A stretch of 12,235 nt of DNA from Bacteroidota bacterium (GTDB lineage: Bacteria; Bacteroidota; Ignavibacteria; Ignavibacteriales; Ignavibacteriaceae): positions 1 to 12,235 of the forward strand of contig JAEYUD010000126.1 in NCBI GenBank assembly GCA_023433685.1. Reading direction: 5' to 3'. Under the pieces are notes generated by a model. That model worked only from the letters and a program-made list of their open reading frames with translations, searched no databases and was not told the origin of the DNA. Positions within the stretch are counted from its first letter, which is position 1; each line of letters begins with the position of its first letter. Positions 1 through 8,101 of the stretch are shown here, in pieces. Made by a program: the position numbers and the translations under genes.

Positions 1-30
1 TGATAGTAAAAAAATACCAGTAAAATTTCC

Positions 31-34
31 GGAG
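31..34 (+). promoter_or_regulatory. Shine-Dalgarno site of the 3-hydroxybutyryl-CoA dehydrogenase gene
   Basis: GGAG lies 6 nt upstream of the ATG at 41 and fixes that start. It is the clearest ribosome binding site in the window; most other genes here start by overlap or have weak sites. The first nine bases of the window read TGA TAG TAA in one frame, so any upstream gene in that frame must end before or at the left edge. Confidence 0.7.
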
Positions 35-40
35 ATCAAT

Positions 41-889
41 ATGGATGTAAAAAAAGTTGCTGTTATTGGTGGTGGCACCATGGGAAACGGAATTGTCACC
101 GTTTTTGCCACGAGTGGCTTTGATGTCACCCTGATAGAAACAAAGCAGGAATTGCTTGACAGAGCGATTGGAAATATTTCTTCGAGCCTTGAGCGGATGG
201 TGAAAAAAGGTACCATTTCAGAAGAGGTGAAAGATTCCGCGCTTGGTAAGATCAGAACAATAGTCGGAGTTGAGAATATCGACCAAAACACAGATCTGGT
301 AATTGAAGCCGTTTATGAGAACAGGGAAGTCAAGCTCTCTATTTTCAAGACTTTAGATGGAGTACTTAAACCTGATTCCATACTTGCATCCAACACCTCA
401 TCAATTTCAATAACTGAACTCGCGCCCAAAAGCAGAGCTGATAAATTTATCGGAATGCATTTTATGAACCCGGTACCGGTTATGAAATTAGTGGAGATCA
501 TTCGCGGATACTCAACGAGTGACGAGACTTATGAACTGATCAAAGATATCACATTGAAACTGGGCAAGGTTCCTGTCGAGGTTCAGGATTATCCCGGATT
601 TATTTCGAACCGGATACTGATGCCGATGATCAATGAGGCGATCTTTGCCTTAATGGAAGGAGTCGCAAACAAGGAAGACATCGATTCTGTTATGAAACTC
701 GGTATGGCGCATCCCATGGGGCCGCTTACACTTGCGGATTTCATCGGACTGGATGTTTGTCTCGCGATTATGGAAGTGCTTTACAATGGCTTTAATGATC
801 CTAAGTACAGGCCGTGTCCGCTTCTAAGGAAGATGGTCGCTGCCGGTAAACTTGGAAGAAAGTCGGGAGAGGGTTTCTATAAGTACTGA
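41..889 (+). CDS. hbd: 3-hydroxybutyryl-CoA dehydrogenase (3-hydroxyacyl-CoA dehydrogenase family)
   Basis: Soluble cytosolic NAD(P)-dependent enzyme that interconverts 3-hydroxyacyl-CoA (typically 3-hydroxybutyryl-CoA) and acetoacetyl-CoA in fatty-acid oxidation or butyrate/PHB-type metabolism. The 282-residue length is normal for the stand-alone bacterial family. Residues 6-16 carry the Rossmann motif GxGxxG (G10, G12, G15) directly after a hydrophobic strand. The SNTSS motif at 117-121 supplies the substrate-contacting serine (S120). H140 in GMHFMNP and E152 twelve residues later form the expected His-Glu dyad, and N190 in PGFISN completes the active site with the family spacing. The C-terminus ends in the family hallmark [11 protein letters not shown]. 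The start is set by GGAG at 31-34. The last 38 nt overlap the next gene. The family and its residues are seen directly; chain-length specificity and pathway direction cannot be read from sequence. The neighbouring ion channel gives no pathway hint. Confidence 0.94.
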   Translation: MDVKKVAVIGGGTMGNGIVTVFATSGFDVTLIETKQELLDRAIGNISSSLERMVKKGTISEEVKDSALGKIRTIVGVENIDQNTDLVIEAVYENREVKLSIFKTLDGVLKPDSILASNTSSISITELAPKSRADKFIGMHFMNPVPVMKLVEIIRGYSTSDETYELIKDITLKLGKVPVEVQDYPGFISNRILMPMINEAIFALMEGVANKEDIDSVMKLGMAHPMGPLTLADFIGLDVCLAIMEVLYNGFNDPKYRPCPLLRKMVAAGKLGRKSGEGFYKY

Positions 890-2720
890 TCCAAAAAAAG
901 CCGGTTTTTTCAGGTCACTTTCTGCGGTTTTAAAGTACTACGCGTTAAAAATTCCTGTCAGATCGTATAATCTGGATCTGACACAGGATGGGTATACCCT
1001 TATTTTAGGCGCTATAACCGGTGTTTTATGCGGTTTTGGCGCCGTTTTTTTTCATTACGCAATCCATTATATCAGTGAACTGTTTTATTTTCTCCCACCC
1101 ACTGTAATACCCGGATTCGAGACTTTCTACCCCACGAATTTCCCCGGAATTGTATATGTAATACTTGTCCCGGCGTTTGGAGGTCTCCTTGTCGGCATAC
1201 TCGCCCATATCTTTGAAAAAGGGAAAAAAGGGGAGGGGATACCGAGTGTAATTTTAGCAGTTGCAACAAAGGGCGGCATTATAAACCGGAATGTCGCCAT
1301 TTTGAAAACCGCGCAAACCGCGATTAGCATAGGAACCGGTGGAGCAGGTGGAAAAGAAGGACCAATTGTTCAGATCGGGGCCGCAATCGGGTCATGGTTC
1401 GGACAAGTTCTAAACCTTTCATCCGACAGACTAAAAATTCTTGTCGGATGTGGTGCCGCTGCCGGACTTTCAGCTGCATCTAACGCGCCATTAGGTGGTG
1501 CTATATTTACAATGGAAATCATCCTGCGAACCTTCAATTCAAGATCACTGGGTCCCATTATAGTGGCCTCCGTATTTGCGACTGTGGTTTCCAGGGGAAT
1601 TATTGGAGCTGAACCGGCGTTTCAGATACCTCTTTACGAATTAAAGAGCAATTATGAATTCCTGATATATATAACCCTTGGGATTTTCGCCGGATTGCTT
1701 GCCGTCTATTTCGTTAAAGTAATGTTTTACTTTGATGATTTCTTTAGTGGTTTAAAACTCCCGGGCTGGGTTAAGCCCGCACTTGGAGGGCTAATGGTTG
1801 GTGCTATAGGCCTCTTCATGCCCGGTATATACGGTTTTACGCAACAGTCGGTAGACAAGTCGCTTTACAATCAGAACACACTCGAGCTGATGGTACTTCT
1901 TTTCATGTTAAAACCGCTTGCCACGGCTCTTACTATTGGTTCGGGTGGGCACGGTGGCTCATTCGCTCCAAGTCTGTTCACTGGTGCCATGCTAGGTGGC
2001 GCCGTGGGGCAAGTGGCAAATATCTGGTTCCCTGAGATTGCCGCGCCTCCGGGAGCTTATGCCCTAGTGGGAATGGGTGCAGTTGTAGCAGGTACAACTC
2101 ACGCCTCGCTTACAGCACTGATTATGGTGTTTGAGATGACCAACAATTACCGGATCATTCTGCCTCTGATGTTAACGATCATCATATCAACACTTATATC
2201 AAGGGCAATCCTCAAGGGATCACTGTACACAATAAGGCTTGGAAACAAAGGTGTCGGACTTGATATCTACGGCAGAAAGACTTCACTGCTCAAATCCATG
2301 AGGGTGGCAACAGTTCTTGAAGATATGCGGGAATATATCAGGGAGTCAGACACTTTCCATTCTGTTATCGAGAAGCTGCGCGAATCCAACTATGAAACAC
2401 TTTTAGTGACAGATCAATCAGGTGAGATCAAAGGGGTTGTTTCATATCAGGACCTGCGAAAGTTTATGTTTGACAGAGAGACTGAATCGGTCATCGACTT
2501 TCTTATTGCCGGAGACCTTATGAAGAAAAGATTTCCGAAGATTAACGATGAAGACAATGCCGATAACGCGTTAAAGATAATGGAAACAGTGGATATGGAA
2601 TATCTGCCTGTTTACGATTCCGGAATGAATTTTAAGGGGATCGTTTCGAAGCAGAAGATATTAAGGGTTTATCATAACGAGCTGTTTCTTGCCGAAAAAG
2701 AGATGGATATGGCTTCCTGA
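852..2720 (+). CDS. ClC-family chloride channel or chloride/proton antiporter with C-terminal CBS pair
   Basis: Inner-membrane anion channel or exchanger of the ClC family, normally a homodimer. The 622 residues comprise a multi-helix membrane domain (about 45-455) and a cytoplasmic region with two CBS repeats (about 484-540 and 552-607), which in this family bind adenine nucleotides and modulate gating. Signature motifs are in order: GEGIP (127-131, the position of GSGIP), GKEGP (167-171) with the external gating glutamate E169, GSFAP (369-373), and Y459 in a KGSLY context matching the central-pore tyrosine. Two departures from the E. coli exchanger are visible: the chloride-coordinating Ser of GSGIP is Glu128, and the internal proton-pathway glutamate aligns with Ile223 (after E222). 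The second change is seen in channels but also in some working exchangers, so mode cannot be decided. The annotated start is TTG with no good Shine-Dalgarno, overlapping the upstream gene by 38 nt. There is no in-frame ATG before the first membrane helix. Function confident, start uncertain. Confidence 0.92.
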   Translation: MEESRERVSISTDPKKAGFFRSLSAVLKYYALKIPVRSYNLDLTQDGYTLILGAITGVLCGFGAVFFHYAIHYISELFYFLPPTVIPGFETFYPTNFPGIVYVILVPAFGGLLVGILAHIFEKGKKGEGIPSVILAVATKGGIINRNVAILKTAQTAISIGTGGAGGKEGPIVQIGAAIGSWFGQVLNLSSDRLKILVGCGAAAGLSAASNAPLGGAIFTMEIILRTFNSRSLGPIIVASVFATVVSRGIIGAEPAFQIPLYELKSNYEFLIYITLGIFAGLLAVYFVKVMFYFDDFFSGLKLPGWVKPALGGLMVGAIGLFMPGIYGFTQQSVDKSLYNQNTLELMVLLFMLKPLATALTIGSGGHGGSFAPSLFTGAMLGGAVGQVANIWFPEIAAPPGAYALVGMGAVVAGTTHASLTALIMVFEMTNNYRIILPLMLTIIISTLISRAILKGSLYTIRLGNKGVGLDIYGRKTSLLKSMRVATVLEDMREYIRESDTFHSVIEKLRESNYETLLVTDQSGEIKGVVSYQDLRKFMFDRETESVIDFLIAGDLMKKRFPKINDEDNADNALKIMETVDMEYLPVYDSGMNFKGIVSKQKILRVYHNELFLAEKEMDMAS

Positions 2721-2825
2721 ATGTTTTTGCCACCTCCGCAAATGTCATATAATGTATATTATGTTAAGTAACAGGATCACGGGAACAACCTTAATTTTAG
2801 CTGATCCCTCCCCCGGAATATTTGA

Positions 2826-2855
2826 AACCGGAGTGAACTGACGCTCACTCCGGTT
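2826..2855. terminator. Rho-independent terminator between convergent genes
   Basis: Perfect 11-bp inverted repeat: AACCGGAGTGA at 2826-2836 pairs with TCACTCCGGTT at 2845-2855 around an 8-nt loop. On the + strand it is followed by a T-rich run (2856-2875), which overlaps the last codons of the opposing peptidase gene, so it should end the dehydrogenase-ClC transcript. Read on the - strand the stem is followed by a less T-rich tract (TCAAATATT), so it may also stop the five-gene operon, less strongly. The rest of the 143-nt gap (2721-2825) is AT-rich with no open gene that I can support. Confidence 0.85.
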
Positions 2856-2863
2856 ATATTTCT

Positions 2864-5659
2864 TTATTTCTTTTCCGGCAATAAATAAAATTCCATACCA
2901 AAGTTCTTATCAAAGAATTTCTCAAATCCTTCACGAATATCTTCTACTGTCAATCCTTTAATTATCTTTTCTCCATCCTTAAATGTTGCAAGGTCTGAAT
3001 CATTAAGAATATACGAACCTATCAGATTTAAGATGCTCCCGTTCTTTTGGAAAATTTCCTCACGTTCTTTCAGCGATATTTCCCGCGCCTTTTGTAAAGT
3101 CGTCCCGTCAGAGTAGAATCTGCGCAGTGTATCGATCACGCTCCAGACCCTGGTTTTGAGTTCTTCATAGCGCGCCGGATCACAATTAAAGTAAATTGAG
3201 TAACTGTATTCGGGTGCAGGATACTTAACATAATTTACCGAAGCTGATATTGAATAACTTCCGCCAAGTTCTTCCCTGATCGCATCATTTAACTTGATAT
3301 CAAGTATCTTCTGCAACATGTTCAGCATTATCGCGTTCTCTCTGCTCCACTCGAAACCACCATTGTAGCCAAGGTAAACAGTGGCTTTGTTTTCCAACCC
3401 TTTTCTGATGATCTTGAGCCCGGGTGCCGGGTTGTAGCGCACTCCCCTGTCGATCCACTTCTCACGGCTTTGAGCAGGTTGTGAGGCGATGTATTTTTTG
3501 ATCATTTCCCTGATAAGTTTATCATCAAAATTACCGACTATAATAAAATTAAAATCTGAAGCCGAGTTGAATCTTTCCTTAAATATTTTAAATGCTTTTT
3601 GTGGGTCAAGTTCGGGCATCTGGTCGATACTCATCGGTTTCATCCGTGGATGCCGGCTATAAAGAGCCACTACAAGAGAATCGTAAAAAGTACTTTCGGG
3701 GCTCATACCGTCGTTAACAAGGTAATTCTTCAATTTCTCAAGATAAGTGGTTGTGGCAACGCTGTCAAATCTGGGCGCCGTGAATATCAGGTAGATCAGC
3801 CTGAACATATCTTCAAGATCTTTGACGGAGCTTGAACCGGAAACCGTTTCAGTGACCCCGCTTATATCGGTACCGATGGACACCATTTTACCGGAAAGTT
3901 TCTTCGAAAGAGTTATCAGATCGAGGTCTCCGAGCCCTGATTCCTGGATGATCTCTGTAGCGTATTTTGCCGATACGAGGTCTTTTTCATCAACCATGGA
4001 TAATCCACCCTGGCTGAAACCGTAAAACATTATCTCGTCCTGTTGAAGATCGGTTTTCTTAAGATAAACCTTTGCACCGTTACCGAGAGTCAGAATCTTT
4101 ATATCGAAAGCACCAAGATCGACTTCACTTTTTATCTCGCCCGCAACAGGTTCTTTCGCCAAAAGTGGAAGATCAGTTTCACTCTTATTATCATTCTGAA
4201 TATTCAACCTGCTGATTATCCCGAACATACCATCAAGTTCTGTCTGTTTGGGGTCTTTAATTCCTTCTTTTTCAGGATATGAGATTAAAACAACGAGATT
4301 AGAGTCACTCACAATATTTGACGCAGTTCTATTCACTTCGTCAAGCGAAATCCCCGGAAGTACCTGATTATAGATTGTGTAGCCCATCTGAATATCTGTA
4401 TAAACCGCGTCGTTTATAAATTGATCCAACAGAGCGTTGGTAATATCCTCTGAGTATTGATTGTCCTTCTCTTTTACGAAATTATCCATCCTGGCATTCA
4501 GTGCTGAAACTGCACGGTCAAACTCAGCCTGGGTAAAACCGAACCTCTTCATTCTTTCACCGGCAAGGAGCAGGCTGAAGAAAGTGGAATCGATCATGTT
4601 TTCTTTTGCCGTGGCGTAGAATACAAATCCACCTTTGTTATACGACAAGGTTGTTGAATATCCACCTGCATTCAGAAATGGCGAGGATGGTAGCTTTGAG
4701 AGATCGAACATGCGTTCATTCAACATCACACCGATCAATTGATGGATTATACCCATCCTGTACTCACTTACCGTGTTGGCTTTCAGAACCGGCATTTTTT
4801 GCACTATTACAACATTACTGGTAGTGACTTCGGGGTCAGGTACTATCGAATAGATCCGCTCTTTGTGATCCGGAACATCATAATTCACCCTTGATTTTGG
4901 ATATGCCGTTTCAGGTATCGACTCGAAGTGTTTTTTTATTCCTGCTTCGGCTTCCGAAGGATCAATATCACCGACGACAACAACTGCCATCAGTTCAGGC
5001 CTGTACCACTCACGATAATAGTCTAAAAGCTCTTCATGCTTGAAATTTTTTATTACCTCCTCGAGACCGATCGGCAGTCTTTCGGCGAATCTTGAATTGT
5101 GAAAGAGCACCGGGAACTGTTTGTCACGAATTCTTCCTGTAGCACCCTTCCCCATCCGCATCTCTTCCAGCACCACTCCCCTCTCTTTATCGATCTCAAG
5201 TGAGTCAAAAGAAGCATTTGCTGCCCAGTCTGATAGAATCAGAAAGGCTGAATCAAGTACTCCGGGTCTGTCAGTCGGCACGGTCAACATATAAACAGTT
5301 TCTTCTGTTGAAGTGTAGGCGTTTATTTCGGGCCCGAATTTCATTCCGAGTAACTCAAGGAAATCAATCACCTTATTCCCTGGGAAATTCTTTGTTCCGT
5401 TGAAGAGCATGTGTTCTGTAAAGTGGGCAAGCCCCCTTTGCTCCTCCCGTTCATTAAGTGAACCGGAAAGGAGAGCCAATCTCAACTCAACCTTCTTTTG
5501 CGGTAACTTGTTTGGCAGGATGAAATACTTCAACCCATTCTTCAATTTCCCTTCAACCACAGAACGGTGTTTCGGGATTGAATCCAGTGAGCTCTGGCCG
5601 GAAGAAATTGTAACCGTTAATGAAAAAATGAGTAGGATAAGAATAAATCTTTGTTTCAT
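2864..5659 (-). CDS. Exported M16 (pitrilysin/insulinase family) zinc metallopeptidase, PqqL-like
   Basis: Full-length two-half M16 peptidase of 931 residues, the size of E. coli PqqL. These enzymes form a clam-shell around small proteins or peptides and cut them with zinc. Residues 1-20 form a Sec signal peptide (K2, R4, then a hydrophobic run, with SSGQ near the likely cut) and no lipobox Cys, so a periplasmic location is inferred. The inverted zinc motif HxxEH is HFTEH at 79-83, with the third ligand in VLEEMR (E165/E166). The flanking ERLPIG (193-198) and the M16 C-domain stretch around 208-250 (YYREWYRPELMAVVVVGD) are typical. The C-terminal half lacks HxxEH, as expected for the non-catalytic half, but keeps the substrate-binding R795/Y802 pair. 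The start ATG has AGGT at 5666-5669 upstream and lies 27 nt after the lipid-kinase gene, making it the last gene of the operon. The physiological substrate is unknown. Confidence 0.93.
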   Translation of the reverse strand: MKQRFILILLIFSLTVTISSGQSSLDSIPKHRSVVEGKLKNGLKYFILPNKLPQKKVELRLALLSGSLNEREEQRGLAHFTEHMLFNGTKNFPGNKVIDFLELLGMKFGPEINAYTSTEETVYMLTVPTDRPGVLDSAFLILSDWAANASFDSLEIDKERGVVLEEMRMGKGATGRIRDKQFPVLFHNSRFAERLPIGLEEVIKNFKHEELLDYYREWYRPELMAVVVVGDIDPSEAEAGIKKHFESIPETAYPKSRVNYDVPDHKERIYSIVPDPEVTTSNVVIVQKMPVLKANTVSEYRMGIIHQLIGVMLNERMFDLSKLPSSPFLNAGGYSTTLSYNKGGFVFYATAKENMIDSTFFSLLLAGERMKRFGFTQAEFDRAVSALNARMDNFVKEKDNQYSEDITNALLDQFINDAVYTDIQMGYTIYNQVLPGISLDEVNRTASNIVSDSNLVVLISYPEKEGIKDPKQTELDGMFGIISRLNIQNDNKSETDLPLLAKEPVAGEIKSEVDLGAFDIKILTLGNGAKVYLKKTDLQQDEIMFYGFSQGGLSMVDEKDLVSAKYATEIIQESGLGDLDLITLSKKLSGKMVSIGTDISGVTETVSGSSSVKDLEDMFRLIYLIFTAPRFDSVATTTYLEKLKNYLVNDGMSPESTFYDSLVVALYSRHPRMKPMSIDQMPELDPQKAFKIFKERFNSASDFNFIIVGNFDDKLIREMIKKYIASQPAQSREKWIDRGVRYNPAPGLKIIRKGLENKATVYLGYNGGFEWSRENAIMLNMLQKILDIKLNDAIREELGGSYSISASVNYVKYPAPEYSYSIYFNCDPARYEELKTRVWSVIDTLRRFYSDGTTLQKAREISLKEREEIFQKNGSILNLIGSYILNDSDLATFKDGEKIIKGLTVEDIREGFEKFFDKNFGMEFYLLPEKK

Positions 5660-5686
5660 TACTTTACCTGTGTTGATCGGGTGGAG

Positions 5687-6604
5687 TCAGATCAAGACTT
5701 TTAATTTGTGAGGTGATAATGTCAGTTCGACATCAGTGACAAGATGTTCCGTTACTTCCCCATCGAGGTGAATATGAGCCGGTCTATGAAGCTTTAGCCG
5801 GTAGTTGTCCGATTTGAAATAGGTTACTTCCTTAACTCCAAGGTGTTTACCGGGAATGGCTTTGGGCAAATTCACAAGTATCCTGTTAAGAGGCATGTCT
5901 TCAACAATACAAATATCTGCAAGTGAGTCATTTATTTTAGCCTGAGGCGAGAGCATAAAACCACCGCCGGAGAAGGCACCATTTCCTGTGGTGATAAACA
6001 TCGCGTTACCCTCTCTGAGCAGTTCACCATCCCTAAAAATGGAATAACCAACCGGTTTATAACTCATAATTGCCTGAACAAGGGAGACAATGTAAACCGC
6101 TATGCCTGAAAGCAGTTTCTTTTTCTGTTTTAAAGTGCCAACATATGCGTCAAAACCGACTCCGGAGGTGTTGACAAACTTTTTCCGGATGGTGTGGCCA
6201 TCTTCAGTGATGATCTTCAGTTCCCACAGATCAATTAACTGCAATTCGGAAGCGTTCAGAGCTGCTCGCAGAGCTTCCACGGGATTGGAAGGAATGCCCA
6301 TGAAACGGGTAAGATCATTTCCGGAGCCAGCCGGTACGAACGATAGGGTGAATCTGTATGGAGGGTACACCTGATTAAGCACCGTATTAAAAGTACCATC
6401 TCCTCCCGCAACAATCAAATGTATAAAATCGCGATTTAATTCGTTCACAGCGATCTGTGATTCTTCTAATGAAGGAGGTGTAACCACTGCAAGTCCGTTC
6501 AGGAGAGGTGATCGACTGATCAGTCCCGCGAATTTCTTTCCCTTTCCATTTCCCGAGTATGGATTTATCAAAAGGTGCTTTTCCAACCCCGGAGCGCCTG
6601 TCAT
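5687..6604 (-). CDS. Diacylglycerol/sphingosine kinase-family lipid kinase (YegS/BmrU/DgkB type)
   Basis: Cytosolic, membrane-associated ATP-dependent lipid kinase of 305 residues, the usual size for this family, which phosphorylates diacylglycerol or related lipids (for example to phosphatidic acid). Residues 10-22 hold the INPYSGNGKG nucleotide-loop segment, 67-71 the hallmark GGDGT, and 91-100 PAGSGNDLTR, the second family motif. The C-terminal beta-sandwich has GVGFDAYV (148-155), GNGAFSGGGFMLSP (207-220) and the DGE motif (281-283). The start ATG at 6604-6602 overlaps the TGA of ftsY as ATGA, so the start is well supported although no clear Shine-Dalgarno is present. A phosphatidyltransferase lies two genes upstream, so both act on phospholipid pools and a role in recycling diacylglycerol to phosphatidate is plausible. 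The exact lipid substrate cannot be told from sequence; members include diacylglycerol kinases, phosphatidylglycerol kinases and proteins of unknown substrate. Confidence 0.92.
   Translation of the reverse strand: MTGAPGLEKHLLINPYSGNGKGKKFAGLISRSPLLNGLAVVTPPSLEESQIAVNELNRDFIHLIVAGGDGTFNTVLNQVYPPYRFTLSFVPAGSGNDLTRFMGIPSNPVEALRAALNASELQLIDLWELKIITEDGHTIRKKFVNTSGVGFDAYVGTLKQKKKLLSGIAVYIVSLVQAIMSYKPVGYSIFRDGELLREGNAMFITTGNGAFSGGGFMLSPQAKINDSLADICIVEDMPLNRILVNLPKAIPGKHLGVKEVTYFKSDNYRLKLHRPAHIHLDGEVTEHLVTDVELTLSPHKLKVLI
6601..6604 (-). promoter_or_regulatory. ATGA stop-start overlap of ftsY and the lipid kinase gene
   Basis: On the - strand, ATG of the kinase (6604-6602) and TGA of ftsY (6603-6601) share bases. 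With no strong Shine-Dalgarno in front, translation of the kinase is probably coupled to termination of ftsY. Confidence 0.8.
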
Positions 6605-7542
6605 TTGGTAAAAATGGCTTCCACGTACATTTCCGGGTCGAAGTTTTGAAGATCTTCGATTCCTTCACCGACACCAATGTATCTTACGGGGACACTTAAC
6701 TCACGGCAAATCTGGAAGATCACCCCGCCTTTTGCCGTGCCGTCAAGTTTGGTGACTATCAAACCGGAAAGTTCAGTGACCTTCGAGAATTCCTTCCCTT
6801 GCTTTATCGCGTTTTGCCCCGTTGTGCCGTCAATTACGAGGAATATTTCATTTGGAGCATAAGGTAGTTTTTTTGAAATAACAGTTTTGATCTTCTTAAG
6901 CTCCTCCATCAGATTGACTTTCGTGTGGAGCCTTCCGGCGGTATCGATCATAACTACATCGGCATTAATTCTTATCGCCTCTTCGATGGTTTCATACGCA
7001 ACCGAGGAGGGATCAGCGCCCTGATGTTTCGATATTATTGGTACACCGGCACGCTCTGCCCAGATCTCAAGCTGTTCATTCGCGGCTGCTCTGAAAGTAT
7101 CCGCGGCACCAACAACTACTTTCCAGCCCGATAATTTAAAATTATGAGCAAGTTTCCCAATCGTGGTTGTTTTTCCTGCGCCGTTCACTCCAACTATCAG
7201 GATTATGAAAGGTTTATGTGAGTCGACATCCGGAATGTATTCCTTGGAAGAAATTGAGTGAGCAAGTTCGTCTTCGAGAACTTCTTTTACAATGGCGAGC
7301 ACTTTTTCGCCCGAGCGGTCTTTCTCTGATTTTAATCTTTTTCTCACCTCTTCCACTATTTTCATAGCAAGATCATATCCAATGTCGGAGGTAATAAGTA
7401 TCTCTTCCATCTCTTCCAGGGTGATCTCATCGATAACCGCCTTGCCTGTTACGGTTTCTGATATTTTGTTAAATATCTTGTCCCGGGTCTTGGTGAGCCC
7501 GTCTTTTAACTTGCCAAAATCAAAATTCTTAAAAAAACTCAT
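6601..7542 (-). CDS. ftsY: Signal recognition particle receptor FtsY
   Basis: SRP-GTPase that receives ribosome-nascent-chain-SRP complexes at the inner membrane and hands them to the SecYEG translocon. The 313 residues hold an N-terminal helical N domain (about 1-100) and a G domain. GTPase motifs are all present: P-loop GVNGAGKTTT (118-127), the insertion-box DTFRAAA (148-154), G3 DTAGR (200-204), G4 TKLD (264-267) and closing GVGEGIEDL (290-298), ending with FDPEMYVEAIF, which is typical of FtsY rather than Ffh. There is no M domain. The long acidic A domain of E. coli FtsY is absent, as in many bacteria; membrane contact would rely on the basic, amphipathic N-terminus (K11, K13, K18, R20). 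The start ATG overlaps the pgsA stop as ATGA, with no obvious Shine-Dalgarno. An anionic-lipid synthase gene directly upstream fits a protein whose membrane binding depends on anionic phospholipid, though this link is inference. Confidence 0.97.
   Translation of the reverse strand: MSFFKNFDFGKLKDGLTKTRDKIFNKISETVTGKAVIDEITLEEMEEILITSDIGYDLAMKIVEEVRKRLKSEKDRSGEKVLAIVKEVLEDELAHSISSKEYIPDVDSHKPFIILIVGVNGAGKTTTIGKLAHNFKLSGWKVVVGAADTFRAAANEQLEIWAERAGVPIISKHQGADPSSVAYETIEEAIRINADVVMIDTAGRLHTKVNLMEELKKIKTVISKKLPYAPNEIFLVIDGTTGQNAIKQGKEFSKVTELSGLIVTKLDGTAKGGVIFQICRELSVPVRYIGVGEGIEDLQNFDPEMYVEAIFTK
7539..7542 (-). promoter_or_regulatory. ATGA stop-start overlap of pgsA and ftsY
   Basis: The ATG of ftsY (7542-7540) and TGA of the phosphatidyltransferase gene (7541-7539) overlap by 4 nt. 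The upstream stretch on the - strand is A-rich (AATAAAGAATAAAAC) without a Shine-Dalgarno, so re-initiation by the terminating ribosome is the likely route. Confidence 0.8.
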
Positions 7543-8099
7543 GTTTTATTCTTTATTGTTTTTATTGCCCTTATGGCATAGTTAATGTACGATGTTACTA
7601 TAAGCGCGATCAACCCATAGTAATAAATGATCATCGGCAGGCTCTCTTTGCTTGCACCGATGTAGATCAGTATAAGATAGCTACCGATAAAAGTAAAAGT
7701 CCATTTTCCGATCTGGTCAGAAGCCGGAACGCTGCCAAAGTATTTGCCAAGCAGAATGCCCGGCACAATAATCATCAGATCGCGTATTACTATTATCAAA
7801 AAGAGTGTTTTATCAAGTATGCCTGTGACAAAAAATGCCAGCGCAACCAGTATAACCAGTACTTTATCTGCCAGAGGATCGAGTATTTTCCCCAGTTCTG
7901 AAACCTGATCCAACTTTCTCGCTAAATATCCATCGAAAAAGTCTGAAATACTCAGCAGGAAAACAATAACAAGCACAAATGGTTTGGCGAGAATGGTCTC
8001 GTCATAAAGCAACCAAAATAGCGGGATTGCTCCAACAAGCCGGAAGAGGCTCAAAATATTTGATATCTGGAAAAAATGCTTCCGCTCGATACCGAACAT
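7539..8099 (-). CDS. pgsA: CDP-alcohol phosphatidyltransferase, probably phosphatidylglycerophosphate synthase
   Basis: Integral inner-membrane enzyme that transfers a phosphatidyl group from CDP-diacylglycerol to an alcohol. For PgsA this is glycerol-3-phosphate, the committed step to phosphatidylglycerol and cardiolipin. The 186 residues fit PgsA. The CDP-alcohol signature D-x2-DG-x2-AR-x8-G-x3-D-x3-D is complete: D53, D56, G57, A60, R61, G70, D74, D78. About six hydrophobic segments are visible (near 13-32, 41-54, 80-94, 99-118, 133-148 and 156-176), and the protein ends in a lysine-rich tail. The N-terminal SNILSLFRLVGAIP resembles the PgsA start (N-x-L-T-x-x-R-x-x-x-x-P). The start overlaps the end of the protease gene as TGATG. 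The symbol rests on size, N-terminal motif and being the only such gene here; a related CDP-alcohol transferase with another acceptor is possible. Confidence 0.88.
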   Translation of the reverse strand: MFGIERKHFFQISNILSLFRLVGAIPLFWLLYDETILAKPFVLVIVFLLSISDFFDGYLARKLDQVSELGKILDPLADKVLVILVALAFFVTGILDKTLFLIIVIRDLMIIVPGILLGKYFGSVPASDQIGKWTFTFIGSYLILIYIGASKESLPMIIYYYGLIALIVTSYINYAIRAIKTIKNKT

Positions 8100-8101
8100 C
8101 A
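8097..8101 (-). promoter_or_regulatory. TGATG stop-start overlap of the S8 protease gene and pgsA
   Basis: The TGA of the protease (8101-8099) and the ATG of pgsA (8099-8097) share one base. There is only a weak GGT-type Shine-Dalgarno in the protease's last codons. This places the protease and the lipid-synthesis gene in the same transcript. Confidence 0.8.

Noticed and set aside
2726..2742. Small hairpin TTTGC / GCAAA with a CACCTCC loop just after the ClC stop
   Set aside because: Only 5 bp of stem; too weak to claim as a terminator or regulator, and the strong stem at 2826-2855 explains termination.
2741..2765. TATAAT-like AT-rich stretch in the convergent gap, as a possible promoter or inverted repeat
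   Set aside because: The next gene downstream on the + strand is not in the window and the arms do not match as an inverted repeat; AT richness alone explains it.
5400..5711. 103-codon + strand open frame over the start of the M16 gene
   Set aside because: Antisense to the signal peptide and zinc-motif region of a clear peptidase gene and extending into the next; no motif and no good start signal.
6387..6677. 96-codon - strand frame across the ftsY/lipid kinase junction
   Set aside because: It overlaps two well-supported genes on the same strand in a different frame, including the GGDGT and GVGEG motifs of those genes.
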